Of a DNA stretch of 6,207 nt, positions 1 to 6,074 are shown one piece after another. This DNA comes from an uncultured Mycoplasmatota bacterium (GTDB taxonomy: Bacteria > Bacillota_I > Bacilli_A > RF39 > UBA660), in contig CAMLYN010000067.1 in assembly GCA_946491675.1 (NCBI GenBank), positions 1 to 6,207 of the forward strand, given 5' to 3'. Position 1 is the first letter of the stretch, and every line of letters begins with the position of its first letter. The translations under genes were made by a program, and so were the position numbers. The notes beneath the pieces were generated by a model, which was given only the letters and a program-made list of their open reading frames with translations, had not been told where the DNA came from and did not search any database.

Positions 1-86
1 AGTAAATAATTACTCGCTATAGATTATAACAAACTATATTAAATTTGTAAATAGGTTATATTTAATTTTATTTAATGTATTTAGTA

Positions 87-94
87 TATATTAT
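87..94 (+). promoter_or_regulatory. Possible -10 region of the CmpB-family gene
   Basis: The leader 1-127 is almost pure A/T. The best -10-like stretch is TATATT (87-92) overlapping TATTAT (89-94), about 35 nt ahead of the chosen start codon. No good -35 hexamer lies at the usual distance: TTTATT at 67-72 matches only loosely. In DNA this AT-rich such matches arise easily by chance, so this is only the most plausible position. Nothing else (no tRNA tail, no gene fragment) is visible in 1-86. Confidence 0.22.
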
Positions 95-117
95 CATTTT
101 TAACTCAAAATATAATT

Positions 118-123
118 GGTGAT
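118..123 (+). promoter_or_regulatory. Ribosome binding site GGTGAT that decides the CmpB-family start
   Basis: GGTGAT matches the 3' part of the extended Shine-Dalgarno sequence (AAGGAGGTGAT) and sits 4 nt before ATG 128. The same frame also opens with TTG 116 and GTG 119, but these overlap the binding site itself and have no purine-rich site of their own. ATG 128 is therefore preferred. The same GGTGAT form precedes most other genes in the window. Confidence 0.6.
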
Positions 124-127
124 TAAT

Positions 128-613
128 ATGTATTATTTAAATTATTTTTTTATTTTTTCAATTATTGGCCATATAATAGAAAGTATAATCTACTATAATG
201 GTGATAGTGGGATTTTATTAGGATGGTGGACACCCGTTTATGGGATTGGTGTTGTAATAATATTGTTGATTAATAAATTAGTTAACAAAATTAAAACTAA
301 TAAAATTATAAAAGCTTTTCTTTTATTTACTATATCGGCTATTTCATTATCTATTATTGAAACAATTGGTGGTTACTTGATCGAATGGATATTTGACTAT
401 AGTTTTTGGGATTACAGTGAATATAAATTAAATATTGGTAAATATGCAGCAATAGAAATGGCTATTGTTTGGGGATTATGTAGTATTATTGTTATCTACT
501 TTATTAAACCACTTTTAGACAAAATAATAAGTAAAATACCGAAATATTTTACTTATATTCTAATTATTTTATTCATTTTAGATTTATTTTTTACAGTTAT
601 TGTTAAACATTAA
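128..613 (+). CDS. CmpB/DUF1113-family multipass membrane protein (putative ABC-transporter type IV)
   Basis: A 161-residue hydrophobic protein with about five membrane helices (roughly residues 4-22, 29-50, 61-89, 107-127, 140-159). Two family-typical blocks are visible. The first is an N-terminal Gly-x-x-x-Glu segment (IIGHIIES, 12-19) followed by GWWTPVYGIG (32-41), the counterpart of the family's G-P-x-x-P-I-Y-G-x-G. The second is ETIGGYLIEWIF (78-89), then FWDYSEYKLNI (93-103) and WGL (115-117), matching the family's E-x-x-x-G-x-x-x-E, WDYS and WG elements. Length is near that of the shorter family members. The family is annotated as a putative ABC permease, but no ATPase or binding protein lies nearby, so its biochemical role is unknown. 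His15 stands where Trp is usual. The start is ATG 128 because of GGTGAT upstream; starts at 116 or 119 would add up to four residues. The 3' end overlaps ychF by 11 bp, tail to tail. Confidence 0.82.
   Translation: MYYLNYFFIFSIIGHIIESIIYYNGDSGILLGWWTPVYGIGVVIILLINKLVNKIKTNKIIKAFLLFTISAISLSIIETIGGYLIEWIFDYSFWDYSEYKLNIGKYAAIEMAIVWGLCSIIVIYFIKPLLDKIISKIPKYFTYILIILFILDLFFTVIVKH
527..556 (-). terminator. Candidate 3'-end hairpin for ychF, inside the convergent gene
   Basis: A perfect 12-bp inverted repeat, ATAAGTAAAATA (527-538) and TATTTTACTTAT (545-556), with a 6-nt loop. On the minus strand it lies about 46 nt past the ychF stop and is followed by TATTTTGTC, a weak T-rich tail. It could end or stabilise the ychF transcript. 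The stem is almost all A/T and lies within the last third of the CmpB-family coding region, so it may be coincidental. Confidence 0.33.
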
Positions 614-620
614 ATCTAAA
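577..620. repeat. Inverted repeat spanning both stop codons of the convergent pair
   Basis: TTTAGATTTA (577-586) and TAAATCTAAA (611-620) are exact reverse complements separated by 24 nt. The right arm contains the TAA stop of the CmpB-family gene, and the ychF stop (605-603) is in the loop. Neither strand has a T-tract directly after the stem, so it is not a standard intrinsic terminator. It could still act as a 3'-end stem-loop on both transcripts. Confidence 0.4.
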
Positions 621-1703
621 GTAACAAATATCGCCATCTTGCATTAAATAATCTTTACCTTCTAATCTTACTTTACCAGCTTCTTTTACCGCTTTTTCAC
701 TACTATACTTTTCTAAAGCATAATAACTGAAAACTTCAGCTCTAATAAAGCCTTTTTCAAAATCGGTATGAATAATTCCTGCACATTCAGGAGCTTTCAT
801 GCCTTTTTTAAATGTCCAAGCTCTAACTTCATCAGTACCAGCTGTAAAAAATGTCTCTAATCCTAATAGGGAATATGTAGCTTTAATTAATTTATCTAGA
901 CCACTTTCTTCAATACCCAAATCATTTAAAAATAATATCTTTTCTTCTTCATCTAAATCGCTTAATTCAGCTTCAATTTTCGCACATACTTTAATTACTT
1001 TAGCGTTTTCTCCTTCGGCATATCCTTCAACTTTGATAACATGCGGATTATTCTTATTAAGTAGGTCTTCTTCACTAACATTGGCCATATAGATAATTGG
1101 TTTAGCTGTCAAAAAATTAAATGGTTTAATTATTTTTAATTCTTCTTCTTCTAATTCCATTCTTCTAATCGGAAAGTTTTTAAGTAAACTTTCTTTTATT
1201 TTATTTAATAATTCAACTTCTTTTAAACTTTCTTTATCTTTAGACATAACAGCCTTTTTACCAATTCGATTTAATCTATTTTCCACCACTTCTAAATCAG
1301 CTAAAATTAATTCAACATTTATTATTTCAATATCTCTAATTGGATCAACACTTTCTTCAACATGAATAATATTTTTATCCTCAAAACATCTAACTACTTC
1401 AACGATTGCATCAACTTCGCGAATATGTGATAAAAATTTATTACCTAATCCCTCACCATGGGCAGCTCCACTAACAAGACCGGCTATATCCGTAAATTCA
1501 AAAGTAGTTGGAACTAAACTTTTTGGTTGATATAATGTATTTAAGAAATCCAATCTTTTATCTGGAACAACAACTACGCCAACATTTGGTTCGATTGTTG
1601 CGAAAGGATAATTAGCTGCTAAAATATTTTTTTTAGTTATTGCATTAAATAATGTACTTTTACCAACATTAGGAAGTCCTACAATACCAGCACGTAATGC
1701 CAT
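603..1703 (-). CDS. ychF: Ribosome-binding ATPase YchF (OLA1/Obg-related)
   Basis: A full-length 366-residue YchF, a TRAFAC-class P-loop protein. Family members hydrolyse ATP in preference to GTP, bind the 70S ribosome and affect translation and stress responses. The P-loop GLPNVGKST is at 9-17, the G2 region FATIEPN at 34-40, and the G3 motif DIAG at 72-75. HGEGLGNKF is at 82-90, and His114 (NIIH) matches the catalytic His of the E. coli enzyme. The G4 motif is NVSE (208-211) in place of the GTPase NKxD, which is the ATP-specificity hallmark. A charged helical insert spans about 128-195, and a C-terminal TGS domain spans about 281-364 ([23 protein letters not shown]). The position of the redox-sensitive Cys35 of E. 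coli holds Ala35. ATG 1703 is preceded by GAGGTGAT with 3-nt spacing. The gene has its own promoter and is monocistronic. In many Bacillota DUF951 sits directly upstream; here the AbgT-like gene and a hairpin intervene. Confidence 0.97.
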   Translation of the reverse strand: MALRAGIVGLPNVGKSTLFNAITKKNILAANYPFATIEPNVGVVVVPDKRLDFLNTLYQPKSLVPTTFEFTDIAGLVSGAAHGEGLGNKFLSHIREVDAIVEVVRCFEDKNIIHVEESVDPIRDIEIINVELILADLEVVENRLNRIGKKAVMSKDKESLKEVELLNKIKESLLKNFPIRRMELEEEELKIIKPFNFLTAKPIIYMANVSEEDLLNKNNPHVIKVEGYAEGENAKVIKVCAKIEAELSDLDEEEKILFLNDLGIEESGLDKLIKATYSLLGLETFFTAGTDEVRAWTFKKGMKAPECAGIIHTDFEKGFIRAEVFSYYALEKYSSEKAVKEAGKVRLEGKDYLMQDGDICYFRFNV

Positions 1704-1726
1704 AAAATCACCTCAAATACTAATAT

Positions 1727-1755
1727 AGTATATCATTTTATTAACTTTTAAACAA
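1727..1755 (-). promoter_or_regulatory. ychF promoter (extended -10, sigma-A type)
   Basis: On the minus strand TTGTTT (1755-1750) and TATACT (1732-1727) are separated by exactly 17 nt. A TG one base upstream of the -10 hexamer (TGATATACT) gives an extended -10. Transcription would start near 1720, leaving a short leader that contains GAGGTGAT (1714-1707). This implies that ychF is transcribed independently of the par operon. Confidence 0.62.
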
Positions 1756-1798
1756 TAGAAAATCAATTATTAATAAATTCAAATTTTCAATAATTTGA

Positions 1799-1828
1799 TT
1801 TTTTAAAAGCTCTACAATTGTAGAGCTT
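1799..1828 (-). terminator. Intrinsic terminator at the end of the par-mscS-abgT operon
   Basis: A perfect 22-bp palindrome, AAGCTCTACAA (1807-1817) followed directly by its reverse complement (1818-1828), starts within the TAA stop of the AbgT-family gene. As RNA it folds GCTCTAC-AATT-GTAGAGC, followed on the minus strand by TTTT and then six A. The U-tract is short, so termination may be partial. On the plus strand no T-tract follows, so it points only toward ychF. Its perfect symmetry also allows a protein-binding site, but its place right at the stop codon favours a terminator. Confidence 0.55.
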
Positions 1829-3335
1829 ACATCGTAGCTAAAGTATTAATTCCTAAAGGAAGACCAGCTACATACCAAATAATTAAAATTAATAACCAGA
1901 AAATTATCATTGTTAAAATGATTGGCCAAATTAATTTCATCGTATTAAATAAAGTAACTTTATTTTCATTAGTATTATATTTTTGAATGAAACCAACCAT
2001 AACAATAAAATAAATAAATAATGGTGTTATGATTTTACCAACACTATCAGCAGCTTTAAAAACAAATTGAGCGAAGTCAGGAGTTAAGTTTCCTCTCATA
2101 AATAACGGTACTAAAACTGGGGAAATTAAGACCCATTTTTCAATACTACCTGGTATTAAAATACTCATTAAAATAATAAATACAAAAGTAATAATAATTA
2201 ATAAAATTCCAGTAAAATCAAATAAACTTATTAAATATATCAACTGATTAGCAATAACTACTCCTAAATTAGTCCAGTCAATAATACCAATTAAAATTGA
2301 AGCTAAAAACAGTAGAACAAACAAATAACCAATATTATTGAATTCTTTAGTAAATCCCCAACTAAAATCGTGATTATTTTTAAAGTTTTTACTTAATATT
2401 CCATAAACTAAACTTGTTAAAGATATAATAAATAAAAATATAAACATAAAAGCTAAATTAAAAGGTGAACTAGGGCTAAACAATTTAGCCACATAATGAG
2501 TTTGTGTTTCATCTAATAAAATTCCACCTGGTCTAATAAAAAAGAAACATCCAACAAAACAAAGAACTAAAATAATTAATCCACCGATTAAAGCTTTTTT
2601 AGATATAACTATTTCATCATTATATTTTTCAACACTAGTAATTTTTTTACTTAAGTATTTTTCAACTAAGGCAGTTAAAATAAAACTTATAGCAATTGTA
2701 CTAGCAATCATTATATAAAGATTTGAATAAAGATTAAATCTATATGATGAATCAACATCAACTACTGCAGCTGCTTCTGTTAATAATCCTAAAGCATAAT
2801 CATTATAGTTGTAGAAAATACCTGTTCCATATCCTAAAGTAATGCCTATAAAAACAGTAATTATTCCTAAAACAGGACTTTTATTAACATATTGATATAA
2901 AACAGCCACTAACGGTAATAAAATTATATAACTATAATCACCAATAATAGTTGATATAACACTTATAAAAATAACAATAAAAGTTAAAATTTGGGGTTTT
3001 AATTTTTTTAAAGGAGAAAATAAATGCTTTAATAGACCACTATTCTTAGCAATACTAACTGCCATAACTGATAAAATCAACAAAATAAATGGTTGTAATA
3101 AGTTGAAATTAGTAATTATATTACTAAAAAAATAAGTTAATCCCTCTTTAGAAAAGATATTTTGAACAACAACAATCGATGTTTCTAATATTCCATTTTC
3201 AATTGTTGTTTGTGTACTATCAATATTTAAAATTGCTAACCAACTACTACCAATCAAAACAATAAATATAAGTAATAGCATTGTGGTAATTGGCGATAAC
3301 AACTTTTTCTTTTTTTCTTTTTTCTTTTTAGCCAT
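1827..3335 (-). CDS. AbgT-family transporter (p-aminobenzoyl-glutamate uptake / MtrF-YdaH-like efflux)
   Basis: A 502-residue polytopic inner-membrane protein, the usual length for AbgT (PF03806). Members either import p-aminobenzoyl-glutamate (E. coli AbgT) or export sulfonamides and p-aminobenzoate (MtrF, YdaH). Diagnostic blocks are LLTEAAAVVD near 184-193 followed by a long helix ending at VEKYLSKK (224-231), SIEKWVLISPVLVPLFM (397-413), ADSVGKIITPL (429-439) and the C-terminal AGLPLG (490-495). Two conserved sites deviate from what I know of the family: the usual SAKWAL reads IEKWVL, and DSVTN reads DSVGK. Substrate and direction are therefore uncertain. Residues 3-11 are Lys-rich (eight Lys, one Glu) and precede the first helix, consistent with a cytoplasmic N terminus. 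AGGAGG ends 4 nt before ATG 3335, and the DUF951 stop TAG overlaps that site (TAGGAGG), so translation is probably coupled. It is the last gene of the operon. Family is sure; substrate is not. Confidence 0.88.
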   Translation of the reverse strand: MAKKKKEKKKKLLSPITTMLLLIFIVLIGSSWLAILNIDSTQTTIENGILETSIVVVQNIFSKEGLTYFFSNIITNFNLLQPFILLILSVMAVSIAKNSGLLKHLFSPLKKLKPQILTFIVIFISVISTIIGDYSYIILLPLVAVLYQYVNKSPVLGIITVFIGITLGYGTGIFYNYNDYALGLLTEAAAVVDVDSSYRFNLYSNLYIMIASTIAISFILTALVEKYLSKKITSVEKYNDEIVISKKALIGGLIILVLCFVGCFFFIRPGGILLDETQTHYVAKLFSPSSPFNLAFMFIFLFIISLTSLVYGILSKNFKNNHDFSWGFTKEFNNIGYLFVLLFLASILIGIIDWTNLGVVIANQLIYLISLFDFTGILLIIITFVFIILMSILIPGSIEKWVLISPVLVPLFMRGNLTPDFAQFVFKAADSVGKIITPLFIYFIVMVGFIQKYNTNENKVTLFNTMKLIWPIILTMIIFWLLILIIWYVAGLPLGINTLATM

Positions 3336-3343
3336 AATTCCTC

Positions 3344-3526
3344 CTATAATTTAATTATTTTTTTTAGTTTTTTATTAAATTCAATGCGAGGTAACATAAT
3401 TGTCCTATTACACTTACAACATTTTATTTTAATATCAGCACCAACTCTTGTAATTTCAAACTCATTAGTACCGCAAGGATGATCTTTTTTCATCATAACG
3501 ATACTACCCAATTTATACTCTTTCAT
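3344..3526 (-). CDS. DUF951 family small protein, putative zinc-binding
   Basis: A 60-residue protein matching DUF951 (PF06107; B. subtilis YyzM type), about the normal family length. The family signature is complete: the basic stretch KKDHPCG (13-19), FEITRVGADIKIKC (23-36), a C-x-x-C knuckle at Cys36/Cys39 (with an extra Cys37), and MLPR (44-47). His16, Cys18, Cys36 and Cys39 could bind one metal ion; this is inference from the pattern. The function is unknown; the family nearly always lies beside parB, mscS or ychF. ATG 3526 is preceded by GGTGAT (3537-3532) with 5-nt spacing. The gene overlaps the end of the mscS-like gene by 14 nt, and its own stop overlaps the ribosome binding site of the AbgT-family gene. 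Coupled expression with both neighbours is likely. Confidence 0.93.
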   Translation of the reverse strand: MKEYKLGSIVMMKKDHPCGTNEFEITRVGADIKIKCCKCNRTIMLPRIEFNKKLKKIIKL

Positions 3527-4319
3527 TATGAATCACCAATTGATTATAAGGTATTTTTATTTTGTTTTTTTCTAATTCTAATTTAACTTGTTTTCTTATT
3601 TCTCTTTGAATACCAAACTGTTCACCAGCTTCTACTTCAGCGGTTATCCTAAAAACTAAAGCACTTTCATCTAGTTCTTCTATTCCTAGTAATTGAACAT
3701 CTCCTTTTAAATTTTTAAGTTCTGTTTTTAGTCTAGTACATAAATCAGTTAATACTTGTTCTACCTTTTCAGTATTAGATTCGTAAGAGATGCGCACATC
3801 AACAATAGCTAAAGAGTTAGCTGCATTATGGTTAATAACTTCAGTAATTGAGCCATTATTAATAATTAATATTTGCCCTTCATAAGCTTTAACCCGTGTA
3901 GTTTTCATTCCTAAGCTTACAACTTCGCCTTTAAAACCATTAATTGTTACCCAATCACCAACATTGTAACTATTTTCAAAAATAAAAGAAATTCCAGCAA
4001 TAAAATCCTTCAACATATCTTGGAAAGCAAGTCCTAAAACAACAGTAACAGCACCTAATGATGTAATGATAGCACTTGTCTCAACACCATAAATACCTAA
4101 TATTATAACCGCAGCAATAATTAAACAAATTACTCTTGCTACATTAATAAAAAAATTCATTAAAGTTACTTGTTTATTATGTTTTATCTTTTTTGTTTTA
4201 AAATTAAATATTCTTTTAATAATTCTTTTTAAAATCTTATAAAAAATAAACATAACAATTATTGTTATAATTGGACCAATAACTTTAGGAGATAAAAACA
4301 CTTCTAAAAATTTTTCCAT
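3513..4319 (-). CDS. MscS-family small-conductance mechanosensitive channel
   Basis: A 268-residue small MscS-type channel that would open under membrane tension to release solutes after osmotic downshift. Membrane helices lie at about 12-29, 53-77 and 82-116; the last is the pore-lining TM3 with the family pattern LGAVTVVLGLAFQDMLKDFIAG (88-109). The cytoplasmic beta domain follows, with the hallmark NVGDWVTINGFKGEV (119-133) and VINHN (161-165). The alpha/beta domain ends in IPYNQ (256-260). This three-helix form resembles E. coli MscS and B. subtilis YkuT in size. The start is ATG 4319, 4 nt after the parB stop; GAGTGAT (4330-4324) contains that stop codon and is an imperfect binding site, so translation probably depends on ribosomes finishing parB. 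The 3' end overlaps DUF951. An MscS gene after parB is a known arrangement in staphylococci and related bacteria. Confidence 0.94.
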   Translation of the reverse strand: MEKFLEVFLSPKVIGPIITIIVMFIFYKILKRIIKRIFNFKTKKIKHNKQVTLMNFFINVARVICLIIAAVIILGIYGVETSAIITSLGAVTVVLGLAFQDMLKDFIAGISFIFENSYNVGDWVTINGFKGEVVSLGMKTTRVKAYEGQILIINNGSITEVINHNAANSLAIVDVRISYESNTEKVEQVLTDLCTRLKTELKNLKGDVQLLGIEELDESALVFRITAEVEAGEQFGIQREIRKQVKLELEKNKIKIPYNQLVIHNERV

Positions 4320-4323
4320 AATA

Positions 4324-5199
4324 TCACTCTCTTACATTTAATATTTCTAAAATACGATTTAAATCAGCTACATTAGTAAAATTAATTTCTATTTTTTTAT
4401 CTTTTACTTTTACTTTAGTATCTAGTTTTTCTCTTAATAAATCCTCGACATATTTATAATCTTTGTTAATTTCTTTAGTTGGTTTTTTTATTTTATTTTT
4501 TCTTTCTTCTTCAACTGTAACTTCTTCAATTTCTCTAACAGGAAGTTTGTTTTCGATAATCATTTTCGCATATTCTAACATTTTTTCTTCATTTTCTAAT
4601 TTGCTTAATACTCTAGCATGCCCCATTGTTAATTCATTATTAATCAACATCTTTTGAATTTCACTAGGTAATCTTAATAATCCTAAAATATTAGTAATAT
4701 GACTTCTACTTTTACTTACTTTTTTACTTAACTCTTCTTGAGTTAAATTTAGTTTTTCAATCATTGATTTATAAGCTAACGCTTCTTCAATAACATTTAA
4801 GTTTTCTCTTTGTAAGTTTTCAAGTAAAGCTATTTCAATCATTTGATTTTCTGAAAAATCTCTAATGATTGCGGGAATAGTTGTTTTTCCAGCTAATTTT
4901 GATGCTCTAAATCTTCTTTCTCCAGCAACTAAATCATAACCTTTAATACTTTTTTTAACAATAATTGGTTGAAATACACCATTTACTTTAATTGATTCAG
5001 CTAGTTCTTTTAAAGATTCTTCTTTAAATATTTTTCTTGGTTGATAAGGGTTAGGTCTAATTTCATCTAAATTTAATTCGATTATTTCATCATGATTTAC
5101 AGTTTCATATATTTGCTTTTCAAAACTGTTATAGTCTAAATTCTCACTATTGAATAATTGTTCTAATCCTCTACCTAAAGCTCTTTTTTTAGTTTCCAT
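4324..5199 (-). CDS. parB: Chromosome-partitioning protein ParB (Spo0J)
   Basis: A 291-residue chromosomal ParB that loads at parS, binds CTP, slides along DNA as a clamp and stimulates ParA. In order: the N-terminal ParA-contacting motif RALGRGLEQLF (6-16), NPYQPRK (50-56), the CTP-triphosphate motif AGERRFRA (92-99), ENLQRENLN (127-135), and a helix-turn-helix region around 153-177 (TQEELSKKVSKSRSHITNIL). A charged linker follows (about 225-245), then a C-terminal dimerisation domain (about 247-291). Length is typical of Spo0J. An upstream in-frame TTG at 5208 would give 294 residues but abuts the binding site. ATG 5199, 8 nt after GAGGTGAT (5215-5208), is preferred and places the LGRGL motif where it normally lies. 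The start lies 11 nt inside the end of parA, giving a coupled pair. No parS-like sequence is visible in this gene, unlike in B. subtilis. Confidence 0.96.
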   Translation of the reverse strand: METKKRALGRGLEQLFNSENLDYNSFEKQIYETVNHDEIIELNLDEIRPNPYQPRKIFKEESLKELAESIKVNGVFQPIIVKKSIKGYDLVAGERRFRASKLAGKTTIPAIIRDFSENQMIEIALLENLQRENLNVIEEALAYKSMIEKLNLTQEELSKKVSKSRSHITNILGLLRLPSEIQKMLINNELTMGHARVLSKLENEEKMLEYAKMIIENKLPVREIEEVTVEEERKNKIKKPTKEINKDYKYVEDLLREKLDTKVKVKDKKIEINFTNVADLNRILEILNVRE

Positions 5200-5974
5200 T
5201 GTGATCAATCACCTCTTTAGCTAAATTAAGATATGCTACAGTTCCTCGATTTTTAGGGTCATAAGCTAAAATTGGTTTGCCATGACTTGGTGCTTCTGAT
5301 ATTTTAATTAATCTAGGTATAATTGTATCATATACTTTTTCTTTAAAATAAGCTTTAATTTCTTCAACTACTTCTAGTCCTAATATAGTCCTACTATCTA
5401 ACATTGTTAATAATACTCCCTCAATATCCAAAGTAGGATTTAAATCTTTTTGAATAAGAAGAATTGAATGTAATAATTGTGTAATACCTTCTAGGGCAAA
5501 AAATTCACATTGAACAGGAATAATAACTGAATTAGCAGCAGCTAAAGCATTTGTCGTTAAAATTCCTAAAGAAGGTGGACAATCAATTATAATATAATCA
5601 AATTTTTCTTTAGCAACATCTAAATATTTTTTTAATTGACCTGATTTATTAAAACTATGATCAACGCGACTTCTTTCCATTAATTCAATATCTGCTCCAG
5701 CCAAATTAATTGAGGCTGGCATAATATATAAATTTTTAAATTTTGTTTTAATAATTACTTCATCTAAAGTTGCACGATCAGTAATTAAATCATAAATTGT
5801 TTTTTCATGGGAACTTTTACTAATCCCAACTCCAGTTGTACTGTTTCCTTGGCTATCTAAGTCAACTAATAACACTTTTTTCCCTAAAACACCTAACGAT
5901 GCAGCTAAATTTATACTAGTGGTAGTCTTACCAACTCCACCTTTTTGATTAACTAAAGCTATAACACGACCCAT
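5189..5974 (-). CDS. parA: Chromosome-partitioning ATPase ParA (Soj)
   Basis: A 261-residue ParA/MinD-type ATPase. It dimerises on ATP, binds DNA non-specifically and is stimulated by ParB; in Bacillus, Soj also regulates DnaA. The deviant Walker A motif KGGVGKTT is at 11-18 (signature Lys11, catalytic-loop Lys16), the A' motif VDLDSQGNST at 37-46 with catalytic Asp40, and Walker B YIIIDCPPSLG at 127-137 with Asp131. The PVQCEFFALEG segment (153-163) and IPRLIKISEAPSHGKPI (219-235) match the chromosomal Soj class. There is no N-terminal helix-turn-helix extension, which separates it from plasmid P1-type ParA. ATG 5974 is preceded by GGTGAT with 3-nt spacing. It is the first gene of the operon, with a likely promoter at about 6001-6009, and its stop codon lies inside parB. 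rsmG or noc often lies upstream in Bacillota; neither is present within the 233 nt visible here. Confidence 0.97.
   Translation of the reverse strand: MGRVIALVNQKGGVGKTTTSINLAASLGVLGKKVLLVDLDSQGNSTTGVGISKSSHEKTIYDLITDRATLDEVIIKTKFKNLYIMPASINLAGADIELMERSRVDHSFNKSGQLKKYLDVAKEKFDYIIIDCPPSLGILTTNALAAANSVIIPVQCEFFALEGITQLLHSILLIQKDLNPTLDIEGVLLTMLDSRTILGLEVVEEIKAYFKEKVYDTIIPRLIKISEAPSHGKPILAYDPKNRGTVAYLNLAKEVIDHNGN
5208..5215 (-). promoter_or_regulatory. Ribosome binding site GAGGTGAT of parB, within parA
   Basis: GAGGTGAT on the minus strand lies inside the last codons of parA (encoding Glu-Val-Ile). It is 8 nt before ATG 5199, whereas a TTG start at 5208-5206 overlaps its last base. The spacing supports the ATG, though it is longer than the 3-5 nt seen at the other genes here. 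Confidence 0.6.
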
Positions 5975-6000
5975 AACATCACCATTTTTCTACAAATACT

Positions 6001-6009
6001 ATTTTATCA
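6001..6009 (-). promoter_or_regulatory. Probable parA operon promoter (extended -10)
   Basis: On the minus strand TGATAAAAT (6009-6001) is an extended -10 element, TG-n-TAAAAT. It lies 26 nt ahead of the parA start, giving a short leader that holds GGTGAT. The -35 position (about 6024-6029) reads TATCTA, a poor match, so the promoter would depend on the TG extension. A 12-bp palindrome covers that -35 region. Confidence 0.5.
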
Positions 6010-6016
6010 CATTTTA

Positions 6017-6028
6017 ATCTAATTAGAT
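6017..6028. promoter_or_regulatory. 12-bp palindrome over the parA -35 region, possible operator
   Basis: ATCTAATTAGAT is a perfect palindrome sitting where the -35 box of the parA promoter would fall. A dimeric regulator bound here would block the promoter. It is short and AT-rich, so chance is a real alternative, and no regulator gene is in the window. Confidence 0.3.
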
Positions 6029-6074
6029 AGTGGTAAATAATAAAAAGTTAAATCTTATTGGTTATCCTATATTA

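Noticed and set aside
1..14. Small inverted repeat AGTAA...TTACT at the left edge
   Set aside because: A 5-bp stem with no T-tract is not significant in sequence this AT-rich.
116..127. TTG 116 or GTG 119 as the start of the CmpB-family gene
   Set aside because: Both codons overlap the GGTGAT site that serves ATG 128, and there is no alternative site upstream.
799..1092. 97-codon open frame on the plus strand
   Set aside because: It lies wholly antisense to the well-conserved ychF, shows no family signature and has no ribosome binding site; it is a shadow of ychF.
1779..1804. Stem TCAAATT/AATTTGA followed by six T on the plus strand, terminator-like
   Set aside because: The stem is 7 bp with only two G-C pairs, and no plus-strand gene leads into it; it is likely a chance structure in AT-rich spacer.
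4324..4326. Possible use of TGA as tryptophan (Mycoplasma code)
   Set aside because: TGA ends parB exactly at the family-typical length, directly before the mscS start, and Trp codons elsewhere in the window are TGG.
4463..4657. 64-codon open frame on the plus strand
   Set aside because: Antisense to parB; its Ser/Leu/Ile-rich composition is what the reverse of Lys/Glu-rich parB codons gives.
5200..5208. TTG 5208 as the start of parB
   Set aside because: It overlaps the end of GAGGTGAT, too close for initiation; ATG 5199 fits better and retains the full N-terminal motif.
6003..6068. Partial DnaA-box resemblance (TTTATCACA at 6003-6011; TTATCC at 6062-6067)
   Set aside because: Neither reaches eight of nine matches to TTATNCACA and they do not cluster, so an origin cannot be claimed here. 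The first is also part of the candidate parA -10 element.
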